Source: Gentiana macrophylla (Eukaryota > Streptophyta > Magnoliopsida > Gentianales > Gentianaceae). From it: a DNA stretch of 64,000 bases. How positions within the stretch are numbered: the first letter of the stretch is position 1; every line of letters starts with the position of its first letter. The stretch is from positions 9,202,267 to 9,266,266 of the forward strand of contig CM047808.1 of assembly GCA_026214975.1 (NCBI GenBank). The letters are read 5' to 3'. Below the pieces are notes generated by a model. It saw only the letters and a program-made list of their open reading frames with translations. It was not told the origin of the DNA and did no database searches. Positions 47,495-58,609 of the stretch are shown piece after piece. The position numbers were made by a program, and so were the translations under genes.

Positions 47495-48544
47495 ACTACC
47501 CCCCCCACTAGCCTTCTGCTCGTCCGCGAGCAGAGTATCAAGGCGGAATGTACCTCCAAGAACACTCTCCATCAACTACCACATATTCAATAAAGATTTC
47601 CTGCAGAAACATACATTAAGCCACAATCCATAAGCTCCCTATTAATCACTACCTACCATGCATCAATGTGTCGTGTGATGAATCAGTTGTGATAGTGTGT
47701 TTGTGAGAAGAATCAAGTTGTATTAACCACACAATCTTAACTTGCTTGCGCATACACTCACTCATCTTGCTTTCAGGCTTGGTTACACAACATGGTACCG
47801 ATATTTGTTCGGACAGACTCGGGGACTGAGCATCGCTCTTAAGTCCTCATTTGTTTCTTTTGATGCGAGGGTCGTGCCCTTTTTACACGAGTTCGCTTCC
47901 CTCACTACCTTTATTGCATATTATAATAATTTTTATTTCTTTTTTCAGGCAAATTTCCTCACTTTTTTCTCTCTCACTCACAAGTCCGCTTGTCCCGGTC
48001 ATCTTTCGTCATCCAAGTTGCTTCCCTTGTCTTACAACAATTTGTTAAAGTATATAGACAGACAAATAATGATTCCCGGTTAAAACAACTCATCATCTAA
48101 TCTTAAACACTTCTCACTCAGATTATGTGCTCAAATATTGATTGCTATGATAGAATAATAATTAATAAGTTACTACTTCATGCAACATAACATATACTCG
48201 TTCTTCCATACTAAATTGAATATGCTATAGCTCAATTCAGATTGAACTTGGGCTCCTTTTCTACCGCTTCCTTACTCGAAAACGTGCAATAAGCAAGCTA
48301 AAACAGTGTTAAATTAAACGGTGTTAAAATTTAAAATTATTCCCTTTTTCGACTACCCAGCTAAGACGCCTTTACCCCCCACTTATTATAGACATTGTCC
48401 CCATTGACTAATAATAAAGAAAAGGAAAAGTACTTAGCTCTGGAAATGTTGGCTGAGTCAAAACGAATCTTCCAAAAACTGTGAGTAACATGCGAAGGGA
48501 AATAAGAAAGTAAGGTGGCGGTAATTGTGCATACCAGAGGAATG
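47495..48544 (-). mobile_element. Element E PPT and 3' UTR fragment
   Basis: Minus-strand sequence with a G-rich polypurine tract (GGCTAGTGGGGGGGGTAGT) against the LTR, preceded by CTCGCGGACGAGCAG, the Athila-like 3' end signature. No coding motif. It ends where LTR F' begins. The remainder of E is missing. Confidence 0.7.
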
Positions 48545-49942
48545 TGATAGCAAAATACTTAACCGCTAACTTTCACCGACAGAGTATCGGGTCAACGGGA
48601 GTATAGTGGTCACAAGGTCGAATCCATAGGGAGTAATGTCTAAGTACCAAAGCTGACGTGGAACTTAGTTCAGGTCAAAATAATGGTGGATGATATTATA
48701 CTAATGCAAAAATAAAGATGAAACTACCGGTTCTACTTCTAAGTATTAAAAGGTATAGTCGAACTATGATCCCACGAGCTACTTTTACCCCTAAGGAAGG
48801 ACTTAACAGGGAGCGTGTCTTAACCGACCTACATATCCTAAGTAGTTTAATGACATCCATGGGTGCCAACTCCTAATTCTAGTGATTAGACTGAACAACT
48901 CGATCTAACCACCATATGTAAGCTAACCGACTCTCCCTTTAGAAAACCGATTATCCTTACATGATTATGTTCTAGAGTTGCTCGAACAACGATGACAAAC
49001 CTCTATATTGGAAACGGACCTAACAACTAGGCCGAATCTACGCAACGATCCTAAAACCCCTTATCCCACATCTCACCGCAAAATACATCTATAAGTTCGA
49101 TGTGTGTGACAGTGAACTAGGTGATCAATCTAATTCAAAGATGTTAAAATAAGTTTTAGGACGTGGGATAATCGTTTAAACATTCAATTACGTACTAAAC
49201 AACTCCCAATCTCATCCTCCTTAGGGTTTTCGCTCGCTTTCACATAATTCGACTACACATGCAATTAGCTACTAATGATTATGCTATTAAACGAAATAAG
49301 AAAAGAAAACATGATAGGAATAATAAAAGAGAAATAATTCATTACCATAAAATGGCAGAAAATCTGATCCACAATGTAAGACGAGATAATTGCACCAAAA
49401 AGTTGAATCTTTTGTTCTTGAAAAGGAAATCTAAGCTAGAACAATTGTGTAGAATCGAAGGAAGTAATCTATGGAATCAAAGGATTGAAAGGTGATCAAA
49501 CTACACTAAAATCGCCCCTAAAATCGCCTAGGAAAAGTTTAATGACGGCCAAAGATATATAGGGGCTGAATGAGCTGCATATTTATAGTGTAGGTCGAAA
49601 ATCTGCTTCTGTCGGTCTTGGACGAGCGTTCGGGTCTTGACAAACGCCAGTTTGCCTGGATCATGCCTTGAGGGACAAACGCCCGTTTGCAGTGTCTGAA
49701 CGCCAGTTTGGCTTGAATGAGCTTTTTGCTTCAGGCTGAACCCATCCAAGCCAGTTTGAGGGTAATTTGAACGCTAGTTTGGCTAAAAACTCAACTTTCA
49801 GTATCAACGCTACTTCTGTCAAACGCCCGTTTGAGCTGGCCAAATGCTAGTTTGAGGTAGGCTTGAGTCATGCTCGCCATTTATAGTACAACTGACTCGG
49901 TACTCTACCGGTCAGAGTTGGCATACTGTAAAACAGCCATCA
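48545..49942 (-). repeat. F'-type LTR, opposite orientation
   Basis: Reverse complement of the F family: 48545-48660 matches 41740-41824 plus the end of 27200-27325, and 48960-49140 matches about 26790-26950. It starts TGATAGCAAAAT and probably ends ACAGCCATCA at 49942. TATA-like TATTTATA is at 49580-49587, with CAAACG-CC-CGTTTG palindromes at 49618-49860 upstream of it. Flanks GAATG and GAAAT do not form a perfect target duplication, so the ends are tentative. Confidence 0.7.
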
Positions 49943-50570
49943 GAAATATCATAAAATATTAGAAAAACACTTAGTTTTTAATTATCCTTAGGCATTCCAA
50001 GCATGATAAAATATAATTGACACACTTGATGTAGTGTATTTGAAAGAATAAGTTTTTAATAAAGTGAGTAAACACGATGCATTATGATGATATAATATTC
50101 GTCAATCTTTGATTTTTGAATACGTATAATTAAATAATTATTATCAAATATTTTATTTATGAAATTAGACAAGCATAATAGCATTTGTACTTAACTTTTA
50201 GAAATGCTTTCTTTCAAAACGAATCATGATTCTGGAATCGGATTAGAATGACGATTTTTGGCATAATTTTGACTCGACCATAGCCAAATGGCTTACCCAA
50301 ACATAAATTTCATTTTTGTCCCCATCTCAGCCTTGTAAAGTGGCGAGACCCCACTCAAACTAACCATCGTATTTAACCGCATTATAACCAACCCTTAGCC
50401 TGATTTGGTCTACATTCCCTTGGCATCACGCAAGTTTAATATGTACTTATGGATAACGGCGATGACATCGGAACTAAGAGACGATGCATTAGAATGGCAC
50501 GAGTTGAGATTGGTACATTATCATTTTGAGGCCATTTAGCAAAATTATATCTAATTTCGATTGAAAAAAA

Positions 50571-50605
<35 letters not shown>

Positions 50606-51170
50606 TAATATAAAATAAAAATGTTGTTTCAGCAATAAATTGGTTCCAACCAATAAACTAGGAACCATTTGTATATATGAAATAAGAGTTATTGGGGGCA
50701 ATTTTGTAAGCTTATTAAACAGTACCAGGATGTTACCAAACGAGATATTTTTGATCAAGAGTTGAAGGTGTAAGTACGTACGACTTGCTTCTTTCTCTTT
50801 TGATTTTCCTTTTTATCCTTTCGATTAGCCAACACCCTGAGCCTAAACGTTACAAGCCACTTTGCCAACTACTTGACTTAGTCTTTGATTCCGGATATTA
50901 ATGAGTGGCGATTAAAAGTATTTCTAAAAGACTTTAACTATATCTAGTATGTAATGCATGTAAAATTTCATTTAAATAATGTTTGATAACTAATTTGATA
51001 CTTACACATACTTTCCTCCTTAGAAAGACAAAATCATCATATGATCATGATGCACTGCGTACGGCACTACATTGGAACCTTAAACTAGATAAATACATTG
51101 TCTCCTTTGTGTCCTTATAATTTATCATTTATTTTGCTCGGGGACGATCAAAGGCTAAGTGGGGAGTGGT
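49943..51170 (+). other. Element D 3' UTR and PPT
   Basis: Contains phrases common in the 3' UTR of plant gypsy elements (CCATAGCCAAATGGCTTACC; CACCCTGAGCCTAAACGTTA) and ends with GGCTAAGTGGGGAGTGG at 51153-51169, the polypurine tract. A TA/AT tract is at 50581-50610. No coding frame. Confidence 0.7.
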
Positions 51171-51722
51171 TGATGTATGTCAACTAAATAATACATTTTG
51201 ATCTATTTTATCTCATTTATTTAAGTTTTTAGCAGCATTTTATATTAAATATAATAAATATCATAGTAAAATAAATTATCTCCGAAAATAGTAGATATCA
51301 TAAAATCCACTATTTTTGAATTATTTTGAGGCTTATCAGCCTAATTTCATTATCAGATTACCCGTGGTTTTTCTCGTTTTTGGTTTGTACAGATACCACG
51401 CAGTAAAATCTTGAAGTTGTGATGATAAGCTCGGAAATCAGAATTAGATTTCTAAAAAGCTAATTGATCTCTTCAAAAGATTAGCCGATATTGAGAATTT
51501 ATGGGCCTGACACAAGAGATTCCGGCGCCGACCGGGGGAAATACCGGCGCACGCCGGATGCTATCAAAGATATATCAAAGATCTGCGAATATTGGGGCAT
51601 TTAATGCGTATAACGGACTGACATCCATCATGATTAGCAAGATTCAGCGCAGATGGGGAAATACGCGCACGCATGAAAGACAATTTCTGAATTATTTTTT
51701 ATCACTATTCACATGCAGAGAC

Positions 51723-51783
<61 letters not shown>

Positions 51784-52811
51784 CATGACACAACAAAGAG
51801 GGGACTTAGCCATTTTCTTTCCTTCTATCTTGCAGGCAATAGCATATAGGCTATTAAGCCAAAAAATTTAATATTATTTTAGCTAAATTCCATCGTCATT
51901 ATAACACTTAGAATGTTGGCATCAAGGTTGTGATAGTTGAGAAGTAGAAGATGGGCATTTGATGCAAATTCAGCTACGGATCACCGGGTACGAGAGCAAG
52001 CTGTTCTTAAGCTAACTCAATGGTTGTAACCGGTACATTCTAACATTATTTTGAACCGTTAAGCTGATTATTATGAATGCTAAAATAGAAGTCTTAGTAT
52101 TCGTAATAATGAGTGGCTAGACTTGTAACTAGCCAAGGCAATGTAATTAAACTATTTTGGTCTCTTTCGGTTGATCGGATAATGATTATGTAATATATAA
52201 TTTCGATTGTGTTGAAGCTTTTTCTACTTAAATTAATTGTTAGCTCGTGTTGGAGTAATTAACCAATATTAGCACACACACTTGATTGATACCGAACGGA
52301 GATATTAGGTGTGAGAACGAGGTAGAAAAACCGGAAGGTAAAGTTGACCGTTATCGGAGTTCATTTTCTTATCCGGGGAATGAATTAGTTGGACTCGAGA
52401 TTTTATCATATCAAATCATTAGGTTTAGGGCTCTTAAACCAAGGAGGAGGCATAGAACAATTTCGTACACTCGTATGAGGGAAATTGTTAGAATAGGAGT
52501 ACACCGTTTCACACAATAGGATACCCTTAATAGGACGACTAATCACATCCTTAGAACTGAAAGAGACTATAAGTTCAATGAAATTGTCTTGGTTAGTATC
52601 TTTAGTATTAATCGTTAAATTAGTAACGTGAAACTATCACTTTTATGTTAAAACTGCGACTTAGATCAAGATAATAATAGCTAATTGGTGTTTAACCACA
52701 CTTTAAATTGTATCGTGTTCCCTGAGGAGACGACCTTGATTCACCAGACTAGACTACAATTTGATCCGGTACACTGCCGGTTAGATTGGAAGCGTAGGAA
52801 AGTCCACATCA
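51171..52811 (+). repeat. 3' LTR of element D
   Basis: TGATGTATGTC...TCCACATCA, 1641 bp. The right half matches the split 5' LTR. A (TA)n microsatellite is at 51726-51781 and the palindrome CCGGCG-CA-CGCCGG at 51544-51557. It is followed by GTATT and the Y block. Confidence 0.88.
51544..51557. promoter_or_regulatory. Interrupted palindrome in D LTR
   Basis: CCGGCG-CA-CGCCGG: 6-bp arms and a 2-nt spacer, next to a partial copy (CCGGCGCCGACCGG) about 25 bp to the left. The same design is found in the other LTR families here. Confidence 0.5.
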
Positions 52812-54308
52812 GTATTCAAGGTAAGTACAAAAGTACTTAGTAAAAAATAGAAGCTATTGTATTAAACATGTATACACAGTATTCATTATGATTATTAAAT
52901 TACCTTTATAAAGCCGACTCAATCTAGGGTTCATTTCATGCTCTTCAACATGTCATGACTAAACGTTTCTAACTTAACTTATCTTTGTTACATCCGCATT
53001 TAAGAGCACTATGCATGGTGTATATCCACCACGAGATATCGTTTGCAACCTAACAATGGATCACACTGATAGCTACGGGTTTAACCTAATAGTGCACGCG
53101 TTCGGTGAAGTCCCTCTACCATTCAGCCGTTTATAGGCCAATAGAGTAGTTCACTTTTACTGACCGCCCACACGTCGTGATATAGCCTTGTGCCTAACCA
53201 AGAATGGCATGGTATTTAGTCTTTTACTAAACAATTATGTATTTAATTTCCGTTACCTAACCACCTATGTCTTTTCAGGGCAAAACTCACCCTAACCAAC
53301 TCTACTCCCTCACTTAAATCATCTAGACACAACGTCTTATCACATACACAGACGTTGGAGGATACTAATCCACCAAAGCACAAGCCTATCATGCCCTTCC
53401 GACGATCCCGAACTTCAACTCCCTTTAAGAGTTCATTCGGTACCGAAACTAAACACATCAGAAACTCATTCAAGGCTTGTTCATGTTCATTTAGTGTTAT
53501 TAGATCAAGAATTAACACTTAAAACTCAACACATAGTTCAAAACATCATTTTTCCCAAAAACAGGGTCAATGCGTGCGCATTCACCGGTTTAGAGACTTC
53601 CTGATTGATCTTGTTCAACCAATGCGTGCGCATTGCCTGTACTGAAAGTATACTGAACCAACATGAAGCAGGAATACGTGCGCACTCCCTGGAATGCGTA
53701 TGCATTCAACATGCTAGAACCATCATGCTCAACTCTAAACCAGTAATGCGTACGCATTGTACCTCGAAAAGCCCTAAACATGATTTTCAACACTTTTCTC
53801 AATTCTACAACTTTTCCAAACATGTTCATCATCAATTTAACAGTAAAACATCAGCAAATATAACCCTTTAACGCCCCATAACATAGCACATTGGTTCAAA
53901 CATCAAAACACATGAAATCTTGCATCAAAACAACTCCAAACTCACAACCAAACCTTATAACACTTGAATTAACACAATAGGAAGATCTCTTACTTGCTTC
54001 AAGCACAAAACACAAACAAACTTGAAGAAAGACTGCAGCAACACCTTCAACTCCAACAAAAATCCTTGAAGAAACTTGATGAACTTTGTATCAAAACGAT
54101 CCTCGTTTTCTCACGATTCCAATGTCCTACTTGAATCTGAAAACCGTCTAGAAACCACTTAAAATTTTGAAGGGGAAATCTTGCTCTTTTATTTTGCTAT
54201 CAAAGTCTTGCAGGAAAAGTGTTTTCAAAGTTCTGATAACTTACATCAAATAGTGGGAGGTTTATTTCCAAATAAAACCTCTCCCACTATTTACTCCACT
54301 AAACCTTT
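52812..54308. repeat. Y block, second copy
   Basis: Uninterrupted copy matching 1036-2230 and 16631-16924, including the empty copia 1 target near 54000-54020. At 53565-53765 it carries AATGCG-TG-CGCATT and AATGCG-TA-CGCATT palindromes. It ends with a hairpin at 54249-54291 (AATAGTGGGAGGTTTATTT against its complement). No recognisable protein. Confidence 0.85.
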
Positions 54309-54344
54309 AATTATCCCTTAATTGCAAATTAGCGTCCAACTATT

Positions 54345-54355
54345 TATATATATAT

Positions 54356-54438
<83 letters not shown>
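54345..54438. repeat. TA dinucleotide microsatellite
   Basis: Over 40 nearly uninterrupted TA units right after the Y block. Confidence 0.97.
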
Positions 54439-54440
<2 letters not shown>

Positions 54441-55197
54441 ACTATATACATATATATAATTATATTTTCTTAATTCCATAAAATAGAAAGAATCTAATAT
54501 TTCGTTTTATAAAATGAGACGTCATCATTTCCTAAAAATCGGAATATTACACCTTAATACTTCAAAAAGGGTATCTGGATAACACCCTATTCAGTTGTGA
54601 CAAAAGGAACATAAACAAATGAAATCCAATCGCAACTACTGGACAGACGTACCTGATACAAAGAGAGCAAGGCAACAACTGAATCTATCGGCTATCGATT
54701 TCAAGTTAAGCTGCCATTTGACTCCAGTAGCAGCCAACATACCATTTATGGACCGCAGAATTGAAAATGATGACACAACCTTCACACAGAAAATTCCAAG
54801 AAAAAAGAAACAAAGAAGAAACATGCATGGGCTAATGAAGCAAAGTACCTACAAGAGTGATAGATTAAGAATGTTAACATCTCTTATCAGCAATCACCCA
54901 GAATAATCCTGTCAGGTTTAGAGGGTTTTCTGCACAAGTAATTTTCCCACGAGCATTCGATTCAATGAACAGATCATGTCAGGTGATCGATCAAGTCAAA
55001 TTATTATTTTACTACTTATAAATTATAGCACAGTATACCATTTGCATGTTCACTAAATGAGAAACATTGGAAGGGAATTCACCAATTAACAAAAGTAGCT
55101 ATGCTAGTTTGAGGACCTATATGATTAGCCTATCATTAGCATATGCTTATCAAAATTCACAAAATGCTAGCATGTTAAGCGTTTTTTATTTTTAGTA
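54439..55197. other. Unassigned intergenic sequence
   Basis: A plus-strand open frame of 95 codons (54619-54906) is present but has no recognised motif. No repeat was identified. It may be unique host sequence. Confidence 0.4.
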
Positions 55198-55207
55198 CAG
55201 TTCTGCA

Positions 55208-55551
55208 GGCTAAATTACAATTTTAGTCCTCTAACTAGCCTGTTTTTCGATTTTGGTCCTATTTTTTCTCCGGCGACAATTTTAGTCCTGTAAGTGGTTT
55301 TTTTTTGCAAAAATAGTCCCGAACGCCGGAAAGACCACTTACGAGGACTAAAATTGTCGCGGAAAGACCACTTACAGGACTAAAATTGTCGCCGGAAAAT
55401 ACCAATTTTAGTCTTGTAAGTGGTCTTTCCGGCGTTCAGGACTATTTTTGCAAAAAATAGACCACTTACAGGACTAAAATTGTCGCCGGAGAAAAAATAG
55501 GATCAAAATCGAAAAACAGGCTAGTTAGAGGACTAAAATTGTAATTTAGCC
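55208..55551. mobile_element. Mutator-like foldback MITE
   Basis: 344-bp element whose ends are long inverted repeats (GGCTAAATTACAATTTTAGT at the left, its complement at the right; about 100 bp per arm). Imperfect 10-bp target duplications flank it: CAGTTCTGCA at 55198-55207 and CAGTTCTTCA at 55552-55561. The duplication length and long terminal repeats fit Mutator-like elements. Its centre has extra inverted copies of the arm (ACTTACAGGACTAAAATTGT), so it may be a nested or rearranged foldback. No coding capacity. Confidence 0.82.
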
Positions 55552-55603
55552 CAGTTCTTCATGCTTAATTAGAGACATTGGTGTTCACAATAATTTAGTA
55601 TTT

Positions 55604-55625
55604 CACTACAACAAAACTTTTTTTT
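55604..55625. mobile_element. Possible CACTA transposon terminus
   Basis: CACTACAACAAAACTT resembles the terminal repeat of plant CACTA (En/Spm) elements. A complementary end (TTTTGTTGTAGTG) was not found to the right within the window. Tentative. Confidence 0.3.
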
Positions 55626-55639
55626 TTGGACGATGGCAG

Positions 55640-55960
55640 GAGAAATTGGAAGGAGAAATCCTTTTTTTTTAAAAGTAAAATGTGGTCCATAGCCACGTAG
55701 GATTCAACGTGGCAGCCTAGTGGCTGCCACGTAAGCGTTTTTTGAAAATTCCGGTGCCCAATCAGCTATTTCCGGCAGATAGGACTATTTTTCAAAAAAA
55801 AATAAACAAGTTAGAAGACCATTTTTTCTCACCGGAGCAGGAACAAGACTAAAATCCAAAATAGGCCAAGTTAGAGGACTAAAATCCTAATTTTGTCAAA
55901 ATAGGCCAAGTTAAAGGACTAAAATCCGAATTTTGCCGGTGAATGCATGTTCTTCTCTTC
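55640..55960. repeat. Degenerate foldback-type repeat with hairpin
   Basis: Its right side shares the 'GTTAGAGGACTAAAATC' type sequence with the 55208-55551 MITE, twice in succession (about 55871 and 55911). It contains an 11-bp perfect stem, ACGTGGCAGCC-TAGT-GGCTGCCACGT, at 55707-55732. It is probably a fragment of a related MITE. Confidence 0.5.
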
Positions 55961-56086
55961 TCTTCAATGAATTTTTCAGGATCAATAAGTGCACTAGAGC
56001 TTGTATTCTGAAATTGTCAAGATATTGTAGTACCCATTCATTATAAAATTGAACACATGCATTATGAACTGAACTGATATGGACCG

Positions 56087-56335
56087 CTAAACATTTCATT
56101 GTTTATAAGGACACAAATTAAATAGATAGACCAAAATAACCTTAATGAAAAGGAAAGAAAAAACTTAAAAAAGAAAGAGAGGGAAAACGCTGATTAATTA
56201 AGGGTGTTTTTTTTTCCTGGACGCAGAAAGTTTTTTTTTCCAGTGACCACCGCGATGCAATGGTCATCACGATGCATTCACCACCCCAATTTATTGACCA
56301 CCGCGATGCAGTGACTACCTCAATGCAATTTGTCT
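56087..56335. repeat. Direct repeat unit 1 with minisatellite
   Basis: Matches 57251-57480 in order: a TTTCATTGTTT-containing left part, a T-tract with CCTGGACGC, then GTGACCACCGCGATGCA units (56243-56330). Confidence 0.7.
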
Positions 56336-56594
56336 TAATGAAACAATAACTTATTCGCCTCGATTTGCACACAGATTAAGAAATTCAATTAATATATTGT
56401 GTTTTGATACTATATTGCCATATTCACCCTTCACTTCATAGTAAATGTTTGTTTTAGAATATGAATTTAGTGCAATAAATGCATGTTGGACTAAGGGTAA
56501 CTTTGGGAAAAAAAAACATTAAATAATGCATTGGTATTATAAAGCGACACTTTTTATAAAACAATTCTTTTCTAAAATTTGGATACTTTTTATA

Positions 56595-56608
56595 GGACGG
56601 AGGTAGTA
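56595..56608. mobile_element. Stowaway-like MITE end (fragment)
   Basis: GGACGGAGGTAGTA resembles the terminal repeat of plant Tc1/mariner-type MITEs. The left terminus is not visible, so this is a remnant at best. Confidence 0.4.
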
Positions 56609-57250
56609 GTCATTTAATTTATTCATTGTACTTTTATTTCGTTTCGTTTTGAGTCGGATCAGATTATACTAATTATTTTGTTCGATCTTTTTAATAAACA
56701 AATCTTTATTTTCGTATTCTTTATTTATATTTTATTACTCCTTAATCAATCCCGATAATTACGTATCCGTTCTGTAAATCATTCCACACACGATACACTT
56801 TACTAACACTATGTTGTGCGCCGTATTTTCCAAAAAAAAAATCATCCACTTTCAAATTCCAAATGATCTTAAACCGAAAAAAATACGCGATTGAGACTCA
56901 CTCTCCCTCATATTTAACGCGCTTTCAATCTAACACTATTCTTTTTTGAGTCAAGGGCCTTAGCACAAAAATCACTTTAGACCCGATTATACAGGGTCGC
57001 CGCTGATCCTTTTTAAACTTAAAAGATTATCAAATAAGTCGCATATAAATGATTATTATTACCAATTAAGGAGGTTAAGCATTAAAGTGTTGTGGGAGTA
57101 TGTGAGGTAGGTTAACGTCGGGTAATATGGTTGTAGGGTATAGTGGTGGACACATAATTTTTGTTCAACCCAATCTATAAATTTTTTTAAAGAGCAACTT
57201 TTTTTGGGGGAAGGGTATACAAAATAAACTTAATTAGACAAATAGGACAT
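56609..57250. other. Unassigned AT-rich sequence
   Basis: No gene, repeat or motif recognised. Confidence 0.4.
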
Positions 57251-57745
57251 GCTAAATATTTCATTGTTTGTAATGACACAAATTAGACAGATAGACCATA
57301 ATAACCTTAAAAAAACTTTATAAAAAAAAAAAGAGGGCAAGCGCGGATTAGGGGTGTTTTTTTTTCTTTCCTGGACGCATTTTTTTTTTCTAGACGTTGA
57401 AAGTTTTTTTTTCTTTCTTTTTTTTTTCAGTGACCATCGCGATGCAATGGTCATCAAGATGCATTGACCACCGCGATGAAGTGACCACCCCGATGCAATG
57501 ACCACCGAAATTCATTGAACACCGCGATGCAGTGACCACCCCAATGCAGTGACCATCGAAATGCATTGACGACTGCGATGCATTGACCACCAAGATACAT
57601 TGACCACCGCGATTCATTGACCACCCCGATGCAGTGACCACCGCGATGCATTGATCACCCCAATGTATTAACCACCGCAGTGTAGTGACCATCGCGATGA
57701 AGTGACCACTGTGATGCAGTGACATTTGATGATGCGACACCGCAA
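57251..57745. repeat. Direct repeat unit 2 with 17-bp minisatellite
   Basis: The left part repeats 56087-56335. From 57425 about 18 degenerate units of a 17-bp repeat, consensus GATGCATTGACCACCGC, continue to about 57725. The array ends in CAGTGACATTTGATGATG. The long minus-strand open frames here are a product of the repeat. Confidence 0.85.
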
Positions 57746-58609
57746 TGATATTTGATATTTTTTCGAATTAATTTCAAAAAATCTATTTCTTTTTTTCATA
57801 AAAACGACTTCAAATAGCTATATCTTTTAATATAAATCTGGAGCAGAAGAATTAGTCTTGGGTTGTCAACATGTCCCATAGATAACCACCAAAACCCAAG
57901 CCTCAAAACATGCGACTTGAAACTGTTCATAAACCTACCGGGAACATTGCCAAGGAATAACCACATCCCAATTAACAAAACATGTTTTCAGCTCTATAAT
58001 TTCCACAACTTTAGCCAAATTCATAGAACAAATTGACAAGAGAAAAAAATATGCCCATGGGACTCCTATTTTAACAAACCAAAAAGCACGAGTATTGGAC
58101 TGGAGCTTTAGAATTAAGAATTATCAAGAATTAAACGTGCAATGAAACTCTAAATATTTATGAAATGCCAATGCGAGGATATATTTGTATGATAATGTTA
58201 TTGTATTTAGTATTTAATGGTTATCTTATAGTGACTTGTTGGCTAAGACACTCAAGCCTATATATCTATTGAATTAATGAAATATAACACATTTTGAATT
58301 ATGTTTTGGTATCAAAGTATCTCGATTTTCTCTCTTGTTGTGTCAATTCTCCCCTAAACTCTAACCCCTTTTTTTCCAATAACAAAAAAAGGGGGGGGTG
58401 AATAAAACGACGCAGTATCTCCTCTTCTCCATCTCATCAGATAAACTCTTCCTTTTCCCCATGAGGATTAGATTGAACTCAGAATGATGTGCATCTTCCA
58501 CCTGTTCCCGTTAGGCAACTGTAGCATAGGCTACGAAATGCTCTCCTGCGGGTTTGCAGTTGAAGAGCTGTGGGCAGAGAACGGCTAGGCGTGGTTGGGG
58601 AAACCTCAT
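57746..58609. other. Unassigned sequence with possible copia primer site
   Basis: TTGGTATCAAAG at 58305-58316 resembles an iMet primer site after an LTR-like end (TATA-like CTATATATC at about 58258). No partner LTR or gag was seen, so assignment is uncertain. Otherwise no gene. Confidence 0.35.

Larger units (their letters stand above)
24973..52811 (+). mobile_element. Gypsy element D, the host of nested insertions
   Basis: Plus-strand Ty3/gypsy element made of 5' LTR remainder (24973-25395 and 41825-42217), tRNA-Asp-type primer site, gag, protease and start of RT (42411-46046), then foreign LTRs, a typical 3' UTR, a purine tract and 3' LTR (51171-52811). Most of RT, RNase H and integrase are missing. 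The left 800 bp of the 5' LTR are also missing. It was inserted in the X-Y repeat at GTATT. F, B, E and F' lie within it. A is next to or originally within its 5' LTR. Confidence 0.85.

Noticed and set aside
54619..54906. 95-codon plus-strand frame as a host gene exon
   Set aside because: No motif, no splice context I could support and no neighbour exons; kept only as a remark in the unassigned region.
57390..57740. Minus-strand frames rich in His/Arg/Gly/Trp/Ser repeats
   Set aside because: They follow the 17-bp minisatellite; the period produces repeated residues without evidence of coding.
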